From: Thermoprotei archaeon
Lineage (GTDB): Archaea; Thermoproteota; Thermoprotei; Thermofilales; B15-G2
Length of the DNA stretch: 43,216 nt
Assembly (NCBI GenBank): GCA_003649445.1
Contig: QMRV01000016.1
Coordinates: 1-43,216 of the forward strand
Direction: 5' to 3'
Positions 1 to 8,062 of the stretch are shown here, piece by piece. How positions within the stretch are numbered: the first letter of the stretch is position 1; the number at the start of each line of letters is the position of its first letter. A program made the position numbers and the translations under genes. Below the pieces are notes generated by a model. The model searched no databases and was not told where the DNA came from. It saw only the letters and a program-made list of their open reading frames with translations.

Positions 1-464
1 GTTATGAACTCTTTAAGCTCCTCTATATCTTCTGCAAGTCGAGCTACTCTCATAACTCTGTCTCTAACCGCCGCGCCTACTCCTTGGCGAGTACTCCCTA
101 TTTTCTTAGTCAGATGCTCGTTTGCCATTTCCTCTTCAACGTGCCTTCTCTCAACAATGCTACAATGTTGGTCAATGCCAACTCTGTTTTTTATGTTAAA
201 ACATTCGAGCTCTTTTAGCTCACTAAAAAATACGTCAAGCCTTAAGTTGGCTCCTGGAGCTATCAGTAATCTGGCTTCTTTGTTCACAAAAGCTGAGGGA
301 ATAATTCTCAGCTTATACTCTCGACCCTTGTATACTACTGTATGTCCAGCGTTAACAGACCCTGTTCTAACAGAAACTTTTACTTTATCTGCCAGTGACA
401 AATAAGCACAAATTTTTCCTTTTCCTTCGTCTCCAAAAAAACCTCCAACAACTACCGCCAACAT
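1..464 (-). CDS. purA: Adenylosuccinate synthetase, 5' part (runs off the window)
   Basis: Reading the minus strand from the ATG at 464 gives about 154 residues of an adenylosuccinate synthetase, which joins IMP and aspartate with GTP to make adenylosuccinate for AMP. The N-terminus carries the family P-loop-like motif GDEGKGK (about residues 11-17), then TGSVNAGHTV and, further on, GSTRQGVG, all typical of PurA. The 3' part lies beyond position 1, so this is a window truncation, not a broken gene. Its ATG overlaps the TAA stop of the upstream SIS-domain gene by one base (TAATG), so the two are almost certainly co-transcribed and translationally coupled. Confidence 0.95.
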   Translation of the reverse strand, partial: MLAVVVGGFFGDEGKGKICAYLSLADKVKVSVRTGSVNAGHTVVYKGREYKLRIIPSAFVNKEARLLIAPGANLRLDVFFSELKELECFNIKNRVGIDQHCSIVERRHVEEEMANEHLTKKIGSTRQGVGAAVRDRVMRVARLAEDIEELKEFI

Positions 465-1486
465 TACTTAACGACCTTTGTGAGCTTAGTGGGACTATCT
501 GGGTTTAATCCGCGAGCTATACTTGTGTGATATGATAGCAGTTGAATAGCTTTCACAGTGTATAGTGTTGCATATATGTCATCCTTTATAGGTATGCTTA
601 TTGCTTCGCTTGCAAAGTCATCTACTTTTATTTCTTCGCTGTGAATAGCTATTATAGGTGGCTTGTACTGTTTGAGCTTTTTAATGACTTTTTCTGCTCG
701 CTCTCTAGCTGTTTTATTGTGAAGAATTATGATGACAGGAGTGCTTTCATCTACTAGCTGCACGGGTCCATGCAGGAATTCTCTTAGGGCAAATGCTTCT
801 GCGTGAATACAGGCCGCTTCCTTAAATTTGAGTCCAGCCTCTAGGGCAATTGGATAACATTTTCCAGTTCCCAGCACGTAAAGGTCTTCGGCTCCCTTGA
901 TCTCACTGCTTATTTTTTCAGCTTCCTTGTCTATTTCGGGCAGAATCTTCTTTAAGTCTTCAGCAACTTCAGCCAATCCCTCTCTAATGCGCTTATTCTC
1001 CTCCTTAATACTCGCTGAAATCATTATTGCCGCAGCTATTTGCACATCAAAGGTCTTTGTAGCGGTAACTGCTTTTTCTTCACCAGCTCTTGTTACTATA
1101 GAGAAATCGGATATCTTGGTTAGAGTACTTCCAGGAGTATTGGTTATTCCGTAGATCCTCGCCTTGCTTCTGTCAATTTTTTCAAGAGCCTCGATTATAT
1201 CGCCGCTTTCACCTGACTGGCTGTAAGCTATTACGGCATACTTGTCTAATTCAGGGTTCCAGAGAAGATATTCTGAGGCCGGAATTGCCGTGCTTTCTAC
1301 TTTTCCTAAGGCACTTAAATAGTATTGTAGCACTAAGCTTGCATGAAAACTCGTTCCACTTCCGATAATATGTATTGCCTTAAATTTGCCTTCAGGAATT
1401 TCTCGAGCTATTTTCTCAGCATTGTCTTTTTCCTCGCTTAAAGTTTTCAGAATAGCGTCAGGTCCCTCGTAGATCTCTTTATACAT
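464..1486 (-). CDS. SIS-domain sugar-phosphate isomerase/deaminase, GlmS-like without glutaminase domain
   Basis: The 340-residue product has two SIS domains like the isomerase half of glucosamine-6-phosphate synthase. Phosphosugar-binding motifs GSGTSFHA, SQSGESGD and VTATKTF are in the first domain. The second has LGTGKCYPIALEAGLKFKE and the GlmS-like FLHGP, and the C-terminus RGLNPDSPTKLTKVV resembles the GlmS tail. There is no N-terminal glutamine amidotransferase domain, so it may be a GlmD-type glucosamine-6-phosphate deaminase or use free ammonia; sequence alone does not decide. I start it at 1486 rather than the upstream TTG at 1519, because AAGGAG (minus strand, 1498-1493) sits at good spacing from this ATG and a TATA box lies at 1528-1535. 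It overlaps purA by one base. Confidence 0.88.
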   Translation of the reverse strand: MYKEIYEGPDAILKTLSEEKDNAEKIAREIPEGKFKAIHIIGSGTSFHASLVLQYYLSALGKVESTAIPASEYLLWNPELDKYAVIAYSQSGESGDIIEALEKIDRSKARIYGITNTPGSTLTKISDFSIVTRAGEEKAVTATKTFDVQIAAAIMISASIKEENKRIREGLAEVAEDLKKILPEIDKEAEKISSEIKGAEDLYVLGTGKCYPIALEAGLKFKEAACIHAEAFALREFLHGPVQLVDESTPVIIILHNKTARERAEKVIKKLKQYKPPIIAIHSEEIKVDDFASEAISIPIKDDIYATLYTVKAIQLLSYHTSIARGLNPDSPTKLTKVVK

Positions 1487-1527
1487 GAAATGCTCCTTAG
1501 ACACAATAAGTGATAACATAACGAGGC

Positions 1528-1535
1528 TTTATAAA
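1528..1535 (-). promoter_or_regulatory. TATA box for the SIS-domain gene and purA
   Basis: Minus strand TTTATAAA. Transcription would begin near 1506, giving a leader of about 20 bases that contains the AAGGAG ribosome site before the ATG at 1486. Confidence 0.6.
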
Positions 1536-1584
1536 CTTAGCCGTAAAGAGAATAAATATTATTTTATGGTCTGCCAATATATTA

Positions 1585-3801
1585 TTGAAGACAGTGAGAA
1601 CACTACCTTTCGCAGCATTTGTGGGACTAGATGATCTAAAACTCGCATTAATGTGCTTAGCCGTGAATCCGCAAATAAGGGGGCTTTTAATACTAGGTCC
1701 TAAAGGTACAGGAAAATCAAGCATTGTTAGAGCTTTTGCAGACTTGCTACCTGAAATTCCTGTAGTCAAGGACTGCCCCTTTAACTGTAATCCATTCGAT
1801 GTAAGAGAAATGTGTGATAACTGTAGAAAAAGACTCGAGAAATACGGGAAACTTCCAGTCGAGTACAAGAAAATGAAGGTCGTGGAACTTCCTATAGGCG
1901 CCACTGAGGACAGCGTATTGGGTACAATAGATATTGAGCGCACATTAAAGGAGGGAAGAACAGTATTCGAACCTGGTCTTCTAGCTAGAGCCAATAGAAA
2001 TATCTTATACATAGATGAAGTTAACTTGCTTCCAGATCACCTCGTAGACATAATATTAGATGCCGCTGCATCTGGATGGAGTATTATTGAAAGAGAAGGA
2101 GTATCCCTAAAACATCCCTCTAAGTTCATTCTCATTGGCAGCATGAATCCCGAAGAAGGTGAACTCCGTCCCCAGCTACTAGACCGTTTCGCTATTTGTG
2201 TTAAACTACATACAATCAAAGACCCTAAGCTCAGAGCCGAAATAATAAGATTAAACTTGCTCTTTGACGAAAATCCTTCAGAAGTATTTAACATGTTTGA
2301 AAAAGCTCAAGAAGATATTAAACACAAGATAATACGTGCCCGCCATATTTTACATAGAGTCACTATAGGCGAAGATACTCTTTTGCTAATTGCTAAAACA
2401 TGTAGTATACTAGACGTCGACGGCTACAGACCAGATATAGTAACAGCTAGAGTTGCCAAGACAATAGCAGCACTTGACGGAAGAACTGAAGTCACTATAG
2501 AAGATGTATCTAAGGCGCTTAAACTTTCTTTAGCGCATAGAACTAGGGCTGGCGGGCTTAAGCCTCCTCCAGAACCTCTTGAGATAGATAAGGCTCTCCG
2601 CGAAGCCACTAAAGAAATGCAGCTTTTTTCAAAAGCTTCTCCTAAAGATTCTATAAAAACAAAAAAAGATACTACCCACTGCTTCTCCTTTTCGAGAACT
2701 GCACAACATAAAATAAAGAACATTAAATGGAATTTACTTAAATTCAAGTTTTTTCGCTATATAATTTTTACAGTTATAATAACTCTATTAATAATAATAG
2801 CATTAATAGATATAAACCTGCTTATATTAACACTCATACTGCTACTGCTATTGGACGCCTTCCTATCTAGAAAGAAGTATTTTTCAGACACAGCCATAAT
2901 TGCATACAGCTCTAAAGGCTTCATTGCAGATTATTCACAGTCTCTCCCTCGCAAATTTCCAAAAAGACCCATTATTTCCAAAGGAGTAAAGTTCTTTAAA
3001 GAAGAAATAGATGTCTCTAAGTTAATTGAACTGGGCATAACATACAAGACCTTGCATGCGAGAAAATATGGTCGAGAGAAAATAAGATCAGGTGGCAGGA
3101 TTCTAGGCCATATTCTTCCACGCAAACTATCAAAAGATATTAATATACCAGCTTCTCTGCGTACAGCTGCGAGACGAAAAAGGAGTCTCAAAGTATCGCC
3201 TGAAGACCTTAGAGCAAACTTAAGAGAAGGCAGAGCAAAAATAACGCTAATTGTCGTGCTGGACTGCAGCGCATCAATGATATATTCTCTTAAGGAACTG
3301 AGGAGAGCCTTGTATGCCATAAGATGTCACGTTCTCAAGAAGAGAGACCGCATATCCCTCATTGTCTGCAAAGGCTACAGCGCTCACTTAATCCTTCACC
3401 CAGTAACTAACTTCAATTTATTTGAACAAAAGCTATCAAAAGTAGGGCTTAGCGACTTCACTCCACTAGCCTCAGGTCTGCTAGAGGCATACAAACTTGC
3501 TTTGACAGAAAAAAGGAGAGGCTATATCCCCCTAATAGTACTTATAAGCGATGGCAATGCAAATGTACCTTTGCCAAAGCCAATATCGGCTTTCCACTAC
3601 TATTCACTAGATCCTGCTGTAAACGATTTAATTGAAGTAGCTAGACTAATAGCTAAAGCAGAAATACCTATGGTAGTTATAAATACTAGGCATAAACTAC
3701 CACTATTTTCTTACACTTCATACGAAATCCTTACAGGAACAGAAGTAATGCTAAAAATAGCAAAGACTACTAAAGCGACCTATATATCTCTCACCGAATA
3801 A
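1585..3801 (+). CDS. Mg-chelatase-like AAA ATPase (ChlI type) fused through membrane segments to a VWA domain (ChlD type)
   Basis: The product is 738 residues. The N-terminal half is a ChlI/BchI-type AAA+ ATPase, with Walker A GPKGTGKS at residues 38-45 and a cysteine cluster CPFNC...CDNC near residues 65-90. Walker B NILYIDEVNLL and the GSMNPEEGELRPQLLDRF segment are typical of chelatase ATPases. At about residues 385-430 lies a strongly hydrophobic stretch rich in I and L, enough for two membrane helices. The C-terminal part is a VWA domain with the MIDAS residues DCSAS, a DFTPLASG loop and LISDGN. ChlI-VWA fusions usually drive metal insertion with a large CobN/BchH subunit, but none is present here. 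Start is TTG 1585 or GTG 1594; no in-frame ATG precedes the upstream stop. A TATA-like element near 1553-1560 fits a nearly leaderless start. It stands alone, divergent from the SIS gene. Confidence 0.85.
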   Translation: MKTVRTLPFAAFVGLDDLKLALMCLAVNPQIRGLLILGPKGTGKSSIVRAFADLLPEIPVVKDCPFNCNPFDVREMCDNCRKRLEKYGKLPVEYKKMKVVELPIGATEDSVLGTIDIERTLKEGRTVFEPGLLARANRNILYIDEVNLLPDHLVDIILDAAASGWSIIEREGVSLKHPSKFILIGSMNPEEGELRPQLLDRFAICVKLHTIKDPKLRAEIIRLNLLFDENPSEVFNMFEKAQEDIKHKIIRARHILHRVTIGEDTLLLIAKTCSILDVDGYRPDIVTARVAKTIAALDGRTEVTIEDVSKALKLSLAHRTRAGGLKPPPEPLEIDKALREATKEMQLFSKASPKDSIKTKKDTTHCFSFSRTAQHKIKNIKWNLLKFKFFRYIIFTVIITLLIIIALIDINLLILTLILLLLLDAFLSRKKYFSDTAIIAYSSKGFIADYSQSLPRKFPKRPIISKGVKFFKEEIDVSKLIELGITYKTLHARKYGREKIRSGGRILGHILPRKLSKDINIPASLRTAARRKRSLKVSPEDLRANLREGRAKITLIVVLDCSASMIYSLKELRRALYAIRCHVLKKRDRISLIVCKGYSAHLILHPVTNFNLFEQKLSKVGLSDFTPLASGLLEAYKLALTEKRRGYIPLIVLISDGNANVPLPKPISAFHYYSLDPAVNDLIEVARLIAKAEIPMVVINTRHKLPLFSYTSYEILTGTEVMLKIAKTTKATYISLTE

Positions 3802-3851
3802 AATCGTTTAAAATATACACAGTTTAGACCTGCCCACCGAAATAATTTCTT

Positions 3852-4064
3852 TTACTTTAGCATGTTTTCCTTCTTCCTTAAATCATTCAAGAACACTTTT
3901 CCTCCATTAGCTCTGTACATCATGAACATTACTGGACAATCTCTGCCACCATTAAAGCAATATTGCTCAAGCCTACTTTTACGTATTCTCCAGTCCTCCG
4001 GAGATAATAGAACACAGCGCTTACCGTCCCCTGTCTGCTGAAGGAACGGACACTGACTCCCCAT
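3852..4064 (-). CDS. Small four-cysteine protein (possible metal or Fe-S binding)
   Basis: A 70-residue protein with cysteines at residues 5, 17, 36 and 43, the first and last followed by proline (CP...C...C...CP). This arrangement suggests a metal site, zinc or Fe-S, but the sequence does not say which. The same four-cysteine arrangement begins the coiled-coil protein at 15287-16021. There is no signal peptide or membrane segment. It is a single gene, convergent with the chelatase-like gene and divergent from the GTPase at 4194. The ATG is preceded by GGTGAG-like sequence overlapping the start and a TATA-like TTATTTAT about 30 bases upstream. Specific function unknown. Confidence 0.75.
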   Translation of the reverse strand: MGSQCPFLQQTGDGKRCVLLSPEDWRIRKSRLEQYCFNGGRDCPVMFMMYRANGGKVFLNDLRKKENMLK

Positions 4065-4160
4065 GGTGAGGACTATATCCCGAGAACAATAAATAACTAT
4101 TCTTTCAAAAAACTCTGTACTTCCGGTCTATGAAAACAGCACCGAGATTAATGCGCACAG

Positions 4161-4168
4161 TTTATTAA
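4161..4168 (+). promoter_or_regulatory. TATA box for the TGS-domain GTPase
   Basis: TTTATTAA centred about 29 bases before the ATG at 4194, a distance that predicts a leaderless mRNA. The nearer TTAAATATA at 4176-4184 is too close to the start to be the box. Confidence 0.45.
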
Positions 4169-4193
4169 TTTTGCCTTAAATATACTTCACGAC

Positions 4194-5348
4194 ATGCCAG
4201 CTAATCTTCCAGCAGAAGCTAAGGCTAAGTGGAGAAAATATCTTGAAGCAAGAACTCCTGAAGAAAAACTGAAAGCGCTTCAGGAGTTCTTGTCGGCAGT
4301 ACCTAAGCACAAAGGCACAGAGAAACTAGTATCGCAAATAAGACATAAGATCGCTGTACTGAGGAGAGAAATAGAGGAAAGTAAGAAAAGAAAAAAGGGC
4401 AAGGGACCGAAATTATTTGTTGAAAAAGAAGGAGACATACAGATTGTTATAATTGGCTTTCCGAATAGTGGAAAAAGCACTCTTTTATCAAAAATAACAA
4501 ATGCAAAAACAGAAGCTTCAGAGATACCCTATGCCACTAAGAAACCTGTACCTGGCATGGCCGTACATAAAGACATATATATACAGCTAGTAGACACACC
4601 TTCACTATCAGAAGACCCTTACAAATTTACTACTATTGACAGACAGGTAGCCACACTGATTCGCAATGCAGACGGAGTGATAATAGTTTTAGATGCACTT
4701 AACAATCCTATAAATCAATTCTATCTCTTAGAAGAGAAATTAAAGAACTTGAATATAATATTTAAAAAACCAAAGGGAATAGTAAAAATAGAAAGAAAAA
4801 GATCAGGAGGAATAATGGTTGTAGGGGAATGCAAAAACTTCACTAGAGACGATGCTGTAAATTTACTTAGAAGCTATGGTATATATCACGCGGTAATAAA
4901 AATAGTGGGAGAAGTAACTTTAGACGACATAGAAAACGCTCTCTTCGAAAGCACTGTGTATAAGCCTGCAGTAATCCTAGTTAATAAAAGCGAAGCTCTA
5001 TCAGATGAAGACAAAAAAGAAATAGTTAGAAGCATAGGTATTACGTGTTCCGTGTTTTTCGTCTCATGCATTACAGGCGATATAAACATAGGAGAACTAT
5101 TTGATACACTAATGAAGCTTCTAGACCTAAATAGAATATACTTAAAGGAGCCTGGAAAACCCCCTTCAAGAAGACCACTCGTTGTTAAAGGCTTAATTAA
5201 AGTCTCAGAATTAATAGAGAAAATTCCGTCGCTTTCAAACAGAAAAGTAAAGTATGCTAAAGTCTGGAGTTCAAGATTGCCTTTTAGTCCCCAAAAAGTA
5301 GGACTTGACTTTATATTATGCGATGGCGACATAGTAGAAATTCACTAA
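4194..5348 (+). CDS. DRG/Obg-family GTPase with C-terminal TGS domain
   Basis: The product is 384 residues. A charged helical N-terminus (about residues 1-80) is followed by a G domain with P-loop GFPNSGKS (about residues 89-96) and the conserved YATKKPVPGM switch-like segment, matching FTTLTCVPG of DRG proteins. The C-terminal 70 residues form a TGS domain ending DFILCDGDIVEIH, as in DRG/Rbg GTPases that associate with ribosomes. The later GTPase motifs are altered: the usual DxxG is DTPS and the usual NKxD is NKSE, so nucleotide preference or hydrolysis may differ. There is little or no leader before the ATG. Its stop codon lies just beside the D box of a candidate C/D sRNA on the other strand. 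Confidence 0.85.
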   Translation: MPANLPAEAKAKWRKYLEARTPEEKLKALQEFLSAVPKHKGTEKLVSQIRHKIAVLRREIEESKKRKKGKGPKLFVEKEGDIQIVIIGFPNSGKSTLLSKITNAKTEASEIPYATKKPVPGMAVHKDIYIQLVDTPSLSEDPYKFTTIDRQVATLIRNADGVIIVLDALNNPINQFYLLEEKLKNLNIIFKKPKGIVKIERKRSGGIMVVGECKNFTRDDAVNLLRSYGIYHAVIKIVGEVTLDDIENALFESTVYKPAVILVNKSEALSDEDKKEIVRSIGITCSVFFVSCITGDINIGELFDTLMKLLDLNRIYLKEPGKPPSRRPLVVKGLIKVSELIEKIPSLSNRKVKYAKVWSSRLPFSPQKVGLDFILCDGDIVEIH

Positions 5349-5349
5349 A

Positions 5350-5397
5350 TCAGCTAGGGGTTTTCGCTCATTGCTCGCTCCTTACGAGGCTCATCAT
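5350..5397 (-). ncRNA. Candidate C/D box sRNA (weaker internal boxes)
   Basis: On the minus strand, a perfect C box ATGATGA (5397-5391) and a D box CTGA (5353-5350) enclose 48 bases, the usual size for archaeal C/D sRNAs. Between them are a first guide GCCTCGTAAGGA, a poor D' (GCGA), a degenerate C' (CAATGAG) and a second guide CGAAAACCCCTAG directly before D. The C box begins right after the TAG stop of the gene at 5398, and the D box ends one base beyond the stop of the GTPase gene, so the element exactly fills the convergent gap. The outer boxes support the call; the inner pair is weak. The rRNA or tRNA target was not identified. Confidence 0.5.
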
Positions 5398-5760
5398 CTA
5401 GAACGCTGCAGTAGTCCATCTAGGTTTAAGCCCGAGGGACTTTAATATTAACCTAAGCCCTTTTGATGTAATTCTTCCATCTTGACCTACTACTTCGTCG
5501 CGAAGAGGAATTATCAGTCTCCCTTTATATAGTCCACTTGGATTCGACAAGTAAAACACTTGTATAGCCAATATTAGCAAGTTAAGCTGGCGCGCTGTAT
5601 AGTTTTTCTCTAATGCGTCAAGCTCTTTAGGTGAAAGCGCTATTCTCTTTATTAATGATGCTCGTAAACTATCTCTGTCTTCCTCGTCCATTAGGCTTAG
5701 CACTTCCTCAAGAGTCAGATTATGTTCTCGGAGAAAGTCCTTTAGAGCTTCTCTAAGCAT
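5398..5760 (-). CDS. Hypothetical protein, helical
   Basis: About 120 residues that I do not recognise. The first 70 residues look mainly helical and charged (LREALKDFLREHNLTLEEVL, then DEEDRDSLRASLIKRIALS). A hydrophobic stretch LNLLILAIQVFYL follows, and the C-terminus is basic (TSKGLRLILKSLGLKPRW). There are no cysteines, no signal peptide and no clear catalytic motif. The start is set at 5760 because AAGGAG lies 10 bases upstream; the ATG at 5769 would sit only one base after that site. It is convergent with the GTPase gene and divergent from the membrane protein at 5834. Confidence 0.65.
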   Translation of the reverse strand: MLREALKDFLREHNLTLEEVLSLMDEEDRDSLRASLIKRIALSPKELDALEKNYTARQLNLLILAIQVFYLSNPSGLYKGRLIIPLRDEVVGQDGRITSKGLRLILKSLGLKPRWTTAAF

Positions 5761-5796
5761 AATATACATACTCCTTAATGTTTAATCACAGTCTCA

Positions 5797-5804
5797 TTAA
5801 TATA
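5797..5804 (+). promoter_or_regulatory. TATA box for the polytopic membrane protein
   Basis: TTAATATA. Transcription should start near 5827, which favours the ATG at 5834 over the TTG at 5813 as the translation start. Confidence 0.45.
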
Positions 5805-5833
5805 CTTGAGCTTTGAAGTTAAGAACGAGAAAA

Positions 5834-7219
5834 ATGAGCCCCCACACTAGAACCAATCTGCTTACATTCAGTATAGCAGTATTAGTAACAGCTACTATTG
5901 CACACTTCGCTCTAAATAAGTGGCCAACAGTGTTTAACTTACCTATGTTACTCGTGCCACTAATAGGACTAGGAATTCCTCTCCTCTTCAAAGTACTGCA
6001 TACACCTAAAGGTCGTGAAAACGCTATTATTGCTGGAGCATACATTGCAGCAGTAGCTTCATCATTAGTATTCTTTTTAATGAAATTTAATGCTATTCAA
6101 GGATTTCTACTTATTTTTGCGTATTTATCGCTATCACTGCTTATCTTGGACCTGCTGGAGACTATTTGGTTGGATCTCATGAATCTAAATTACCCTATTA
6201 TACATTTAATGAAAATAAATCTCTCGAAAAAAGAGCAACTAATAGGCTTAATTTTTGGACTAATATTCTCAGCTACAATGCTTTTCCGCTCAAATAAACT
6301 TGCTTTCTTTAATCAGGCTTCAATAGCTGTTCAAGCTCTAGCTATCTTTTTGAGCCCAGTATCATATATTCTAAGTACAGCCATATTTGCAATAATGTTC
6401 AACATTATGTACAATATGTCAAATATGAGTTCTCCATATGCATTAACATTATTTGACTCAGTACTAGCTTTAGGAATAGTCTCTTTGCTAGAAATAGCAA
6501 TACTCTACTATAAAAATAGAACATTTTTCGAGAACACAACATTTAAAATAAACTATCTTTATTTATTTACATTTCTTTTATTTATATTTATATTAACGAT
6601 TTTTCAGCACAAAATAATTGAAATAAATATATCGTTTATAACTATTTCACTTTCTTTAATAATAATTTCTTTAGGTTTAGCACGTGTTAGAGGTGAGGGC
6701 CTCTTTATCCCTTTAGGAATACAATCTCCTGCAAATGCCTTGTTAGCGCTAACTCTATTTTTCCCTCTACCAGCTATGCTTTTCGAGGGTCTATGCTTTC
6801 AAAGCCTAAAGAAAAAACGAGAAAGAACTAGATACATTTTATTTCTATCAGGAGTAACTTCAGTCATCGCTTCAATGCTGTACGTCTTTGAAAACGGGGC
6901 TTATAACTTGGGACTTTTTTCAAGATTTACTGCAGTGACTATTTCTCATGACGTATATATTCTCCTGCTAGTAGCTGTTACAGTAGAACTGTTAAGAACA
7001 TTTTTCGAATGGTTGCCTTTAACCCCTTATGCTATTCCACACGGTATAATTGTCGGGCAAAATATAGCGCTGCTCGCTTTCTCCATAATTGCTGGGGCAG
7101 CCAAATATTTCATTATTAAAACCGACATTAAGTTATATGCAAAGAAAATAAGACCTTTTGCCGCGGGATTTGCTCAAGCGACTTTACTTATACTTCTCCT
7201 GTCAGCACTCCGATTTTAA
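5834..7219 (+). CDS. Polytopic membrane protein of unknown function
   Basis: About 461 residues, of which most are hydrophobic. I count roughly 13 to 14 potential membrane helices spread evenly from the N-terminus to the last residues (LLILLLSALRF). Loops are short; the longest polar segments are KKKRERTRY in the C-terminal third and KNRTFFENTTFKINY in the middle. No ATP-binding motif, no conserved transporter signature and no glycosyltransferase motif are evident. It could be a transporter or a membrane scaffold. It stands alone between a hypothetical gene and L13e, with its own promoter. The start is uncertain (ATG 5834 or TTG 5813). Confidence 0.7.
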   Translation: MSPHTRTNLLTFSIAVLVTATIAHFALNKWPTVFNLPMLLVPLIGLGIPLLFKVLHTPKGRENAIIAGAYIAAVASSLVFFLMKFNAIQGFLLIFAYLSLSLLILDLLETIWLDLMNLNYPIIHLMKINLSKKEQLIGLIFGLIFSATMLFRSNKLAFFNQASIAVQALAIFLSPVSYILSTAIFAIMFNIMYNMSNMSSPYALTLFDSVLALGIVSLLEIAILYYKNRTFFENTTFKINYLYLFTFLLFIFILTIFQHKIIEINISFITISLSLIIISLGLARVRGEGLFIPLGIQSPANALLALTLFFPLPAMLFEGLCFQSLKKKRERTRYILFLSGVTSVIASMLYVFENGAYNLGLFSRFTAVTISHDVYILLLVAVTVELLRTFFEWLPLTPYAIPHGIIVGQNIALLAFSIIAGAAKYFIIKTDIKLYAKKIRPFAAGFAQATLLILLLSALRF

Positions 7220-7231
7220 GGAATCGAAAAG

Positions 7232-7237
7232 TTTATA
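7232..7237 (+). promoter_or_regulatory. TATA box for rpl13e
   Basis: TTTATA about 34 bases before the ATG at 7269, giving a predicted leader of fewer than 10 bases. Confidence 0.5.
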
Positions 7238-7268
7238 GATATTGACCTACTCCTAGTTTCCCGATATT

Positions 7269-7724
7269 ATGGCGACTCCACCAAAAGCTAAGGTTAAAGT
7301 ACCGATGCTAATAAGGTTTGGCGGAGTACCTTCAAAACAATTTAAAATAGGCAGAGGATTCTCTGTAGGAGAAATTAAAGCTATAGGACTTACTGTCCGG
7401 GAAGCAAGGCTTTTCGGAATATATGTTGATGAGAGAAGAAATACTGTATATGAGGAAAACATTGCCGCACTCAAAGAGTGGTTAGAGAAAATTAAAAACG
7501 GCGAAGTTTCTGTCAATAACATAAATCCAACTTTACCTAAAGTAATTTCCGCTAAGAGAAAGAAAGGCAGAGTCTTCAGAGGACTTACCTGTGCAGGACG
7601 AAGGATACGAGGACTATTAAGTGTTAAACTGAGAGAAACACACAGATACAAATGGAATAGAAAAATTAAGGAAAGAAAACTTAAGAAGAGACACGAAGCT
7701 CGCAGAGCTAAAGGAGGACACTAG
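7269..7724 (+). CDS. rpl13e: 50S ribosomal protein L13e
   Basis: A 151-residue basic protein of the large ribosomal subunit. The segment [24 protein letters not shown] is the L13e hallmark, and [15 protein letters not shown] follows as in archaeal and eukaryotic members. The C-terminal third ([16 protein letters not shown], then many R, K and H residues) is a basic RNA-binding extension, longer than in the shortest archaeal L13e proteins. The gene has its own promoter and ends one base before the stop of the convergent zinc-ribbon gene, so the two 3' ends abut. Confidence 0.93.
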   Translation: MATPPKAKVKVPMLIRFGGVPSKQFKIGRGFSVGEIKAIGLTVREARLFGIYVDERRNTVYEENIAALKEWLEKIKNGEVSVNNINPTLPKVISAKRKKGRVFRGLTCAGRRIRGLLSVKLRETHRYKWNRKIKERKLKKRHEARRAKGGH

Positions 7725-7725
7725 C

Positions 7726-7920
7726 CTAAACTGCAATTATACCTCTTCTTCTAAGTTCTTCAAGCTGAGCTCTAAGTTTCTCTCCGACAATTTTAGCTCC
7801 ACAGTCATAACACAGAGCTTTACCTTCAATAATTGCACTCGCCGGCCTCTTTCCACAAGATACACATAGAACTTTTCGTGAGCCGCGCTCACTAAACACA
7901 CCGCCCTCATCACCTTTCAT
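7726..7920 (-). CDS. Small zinc-ribbon protein
   Basis: A 64-residue protein with two CxxC knuckles (CVSC at about residues 19-22 and CYDC at about 37-40) separated by about 14 residues, followed by a charged C-terminal helix (EKLRAQLEELRRRG). This is a treble-clef or zinc-ribbon layout. The family is not recognised and no enzymatic residues are seen. AAGGTGA lies about 9 bases before the ATG, and a TATA box CTTTTATATG about 30 bases upstream. The gene lies tail to tail with L13e and is divergent from the Sm-like gene, which hints at, but does not prove, a role in RNA metabolism. Confidence 0.7.
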   Translation of the reverse strand: MKGDEGGVFSERGSRKVLCVSCGKRPASAIIEGKALCYDCGAKIVGEKLRAQLEELRRRGIIAV

Positions 7921-8062
7921 GGCGTGTCACCTTCTATCAACGCGCGGCTCATATAAAAGCATGCCGAAGTACTCTTTAAGCTTTTCTCGTATTCTGTGGA
8001 CTACTTTAGAGTTTCAGCAGAAAAGTTGAAATATAGGATGTTTAAGTAGATAAAGGAGACTT

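Noticed and set aside
4..405. A 133-codon plus-strand open frame at the window start, rich in S and L.
   Set aside because: It is antisense to purA, whose minus-strand translation carries GDEGKGK and other family motifs.
7961..8029. A 22-codon reading frame starting MPKYSLSFSRIL between the zinc-ribbon and Sm-like genes.
   Set aside because: It overlaps the promoter of the minus-strand gene, has no ribosome site or recognisable sequence, and is the length expected by chance.
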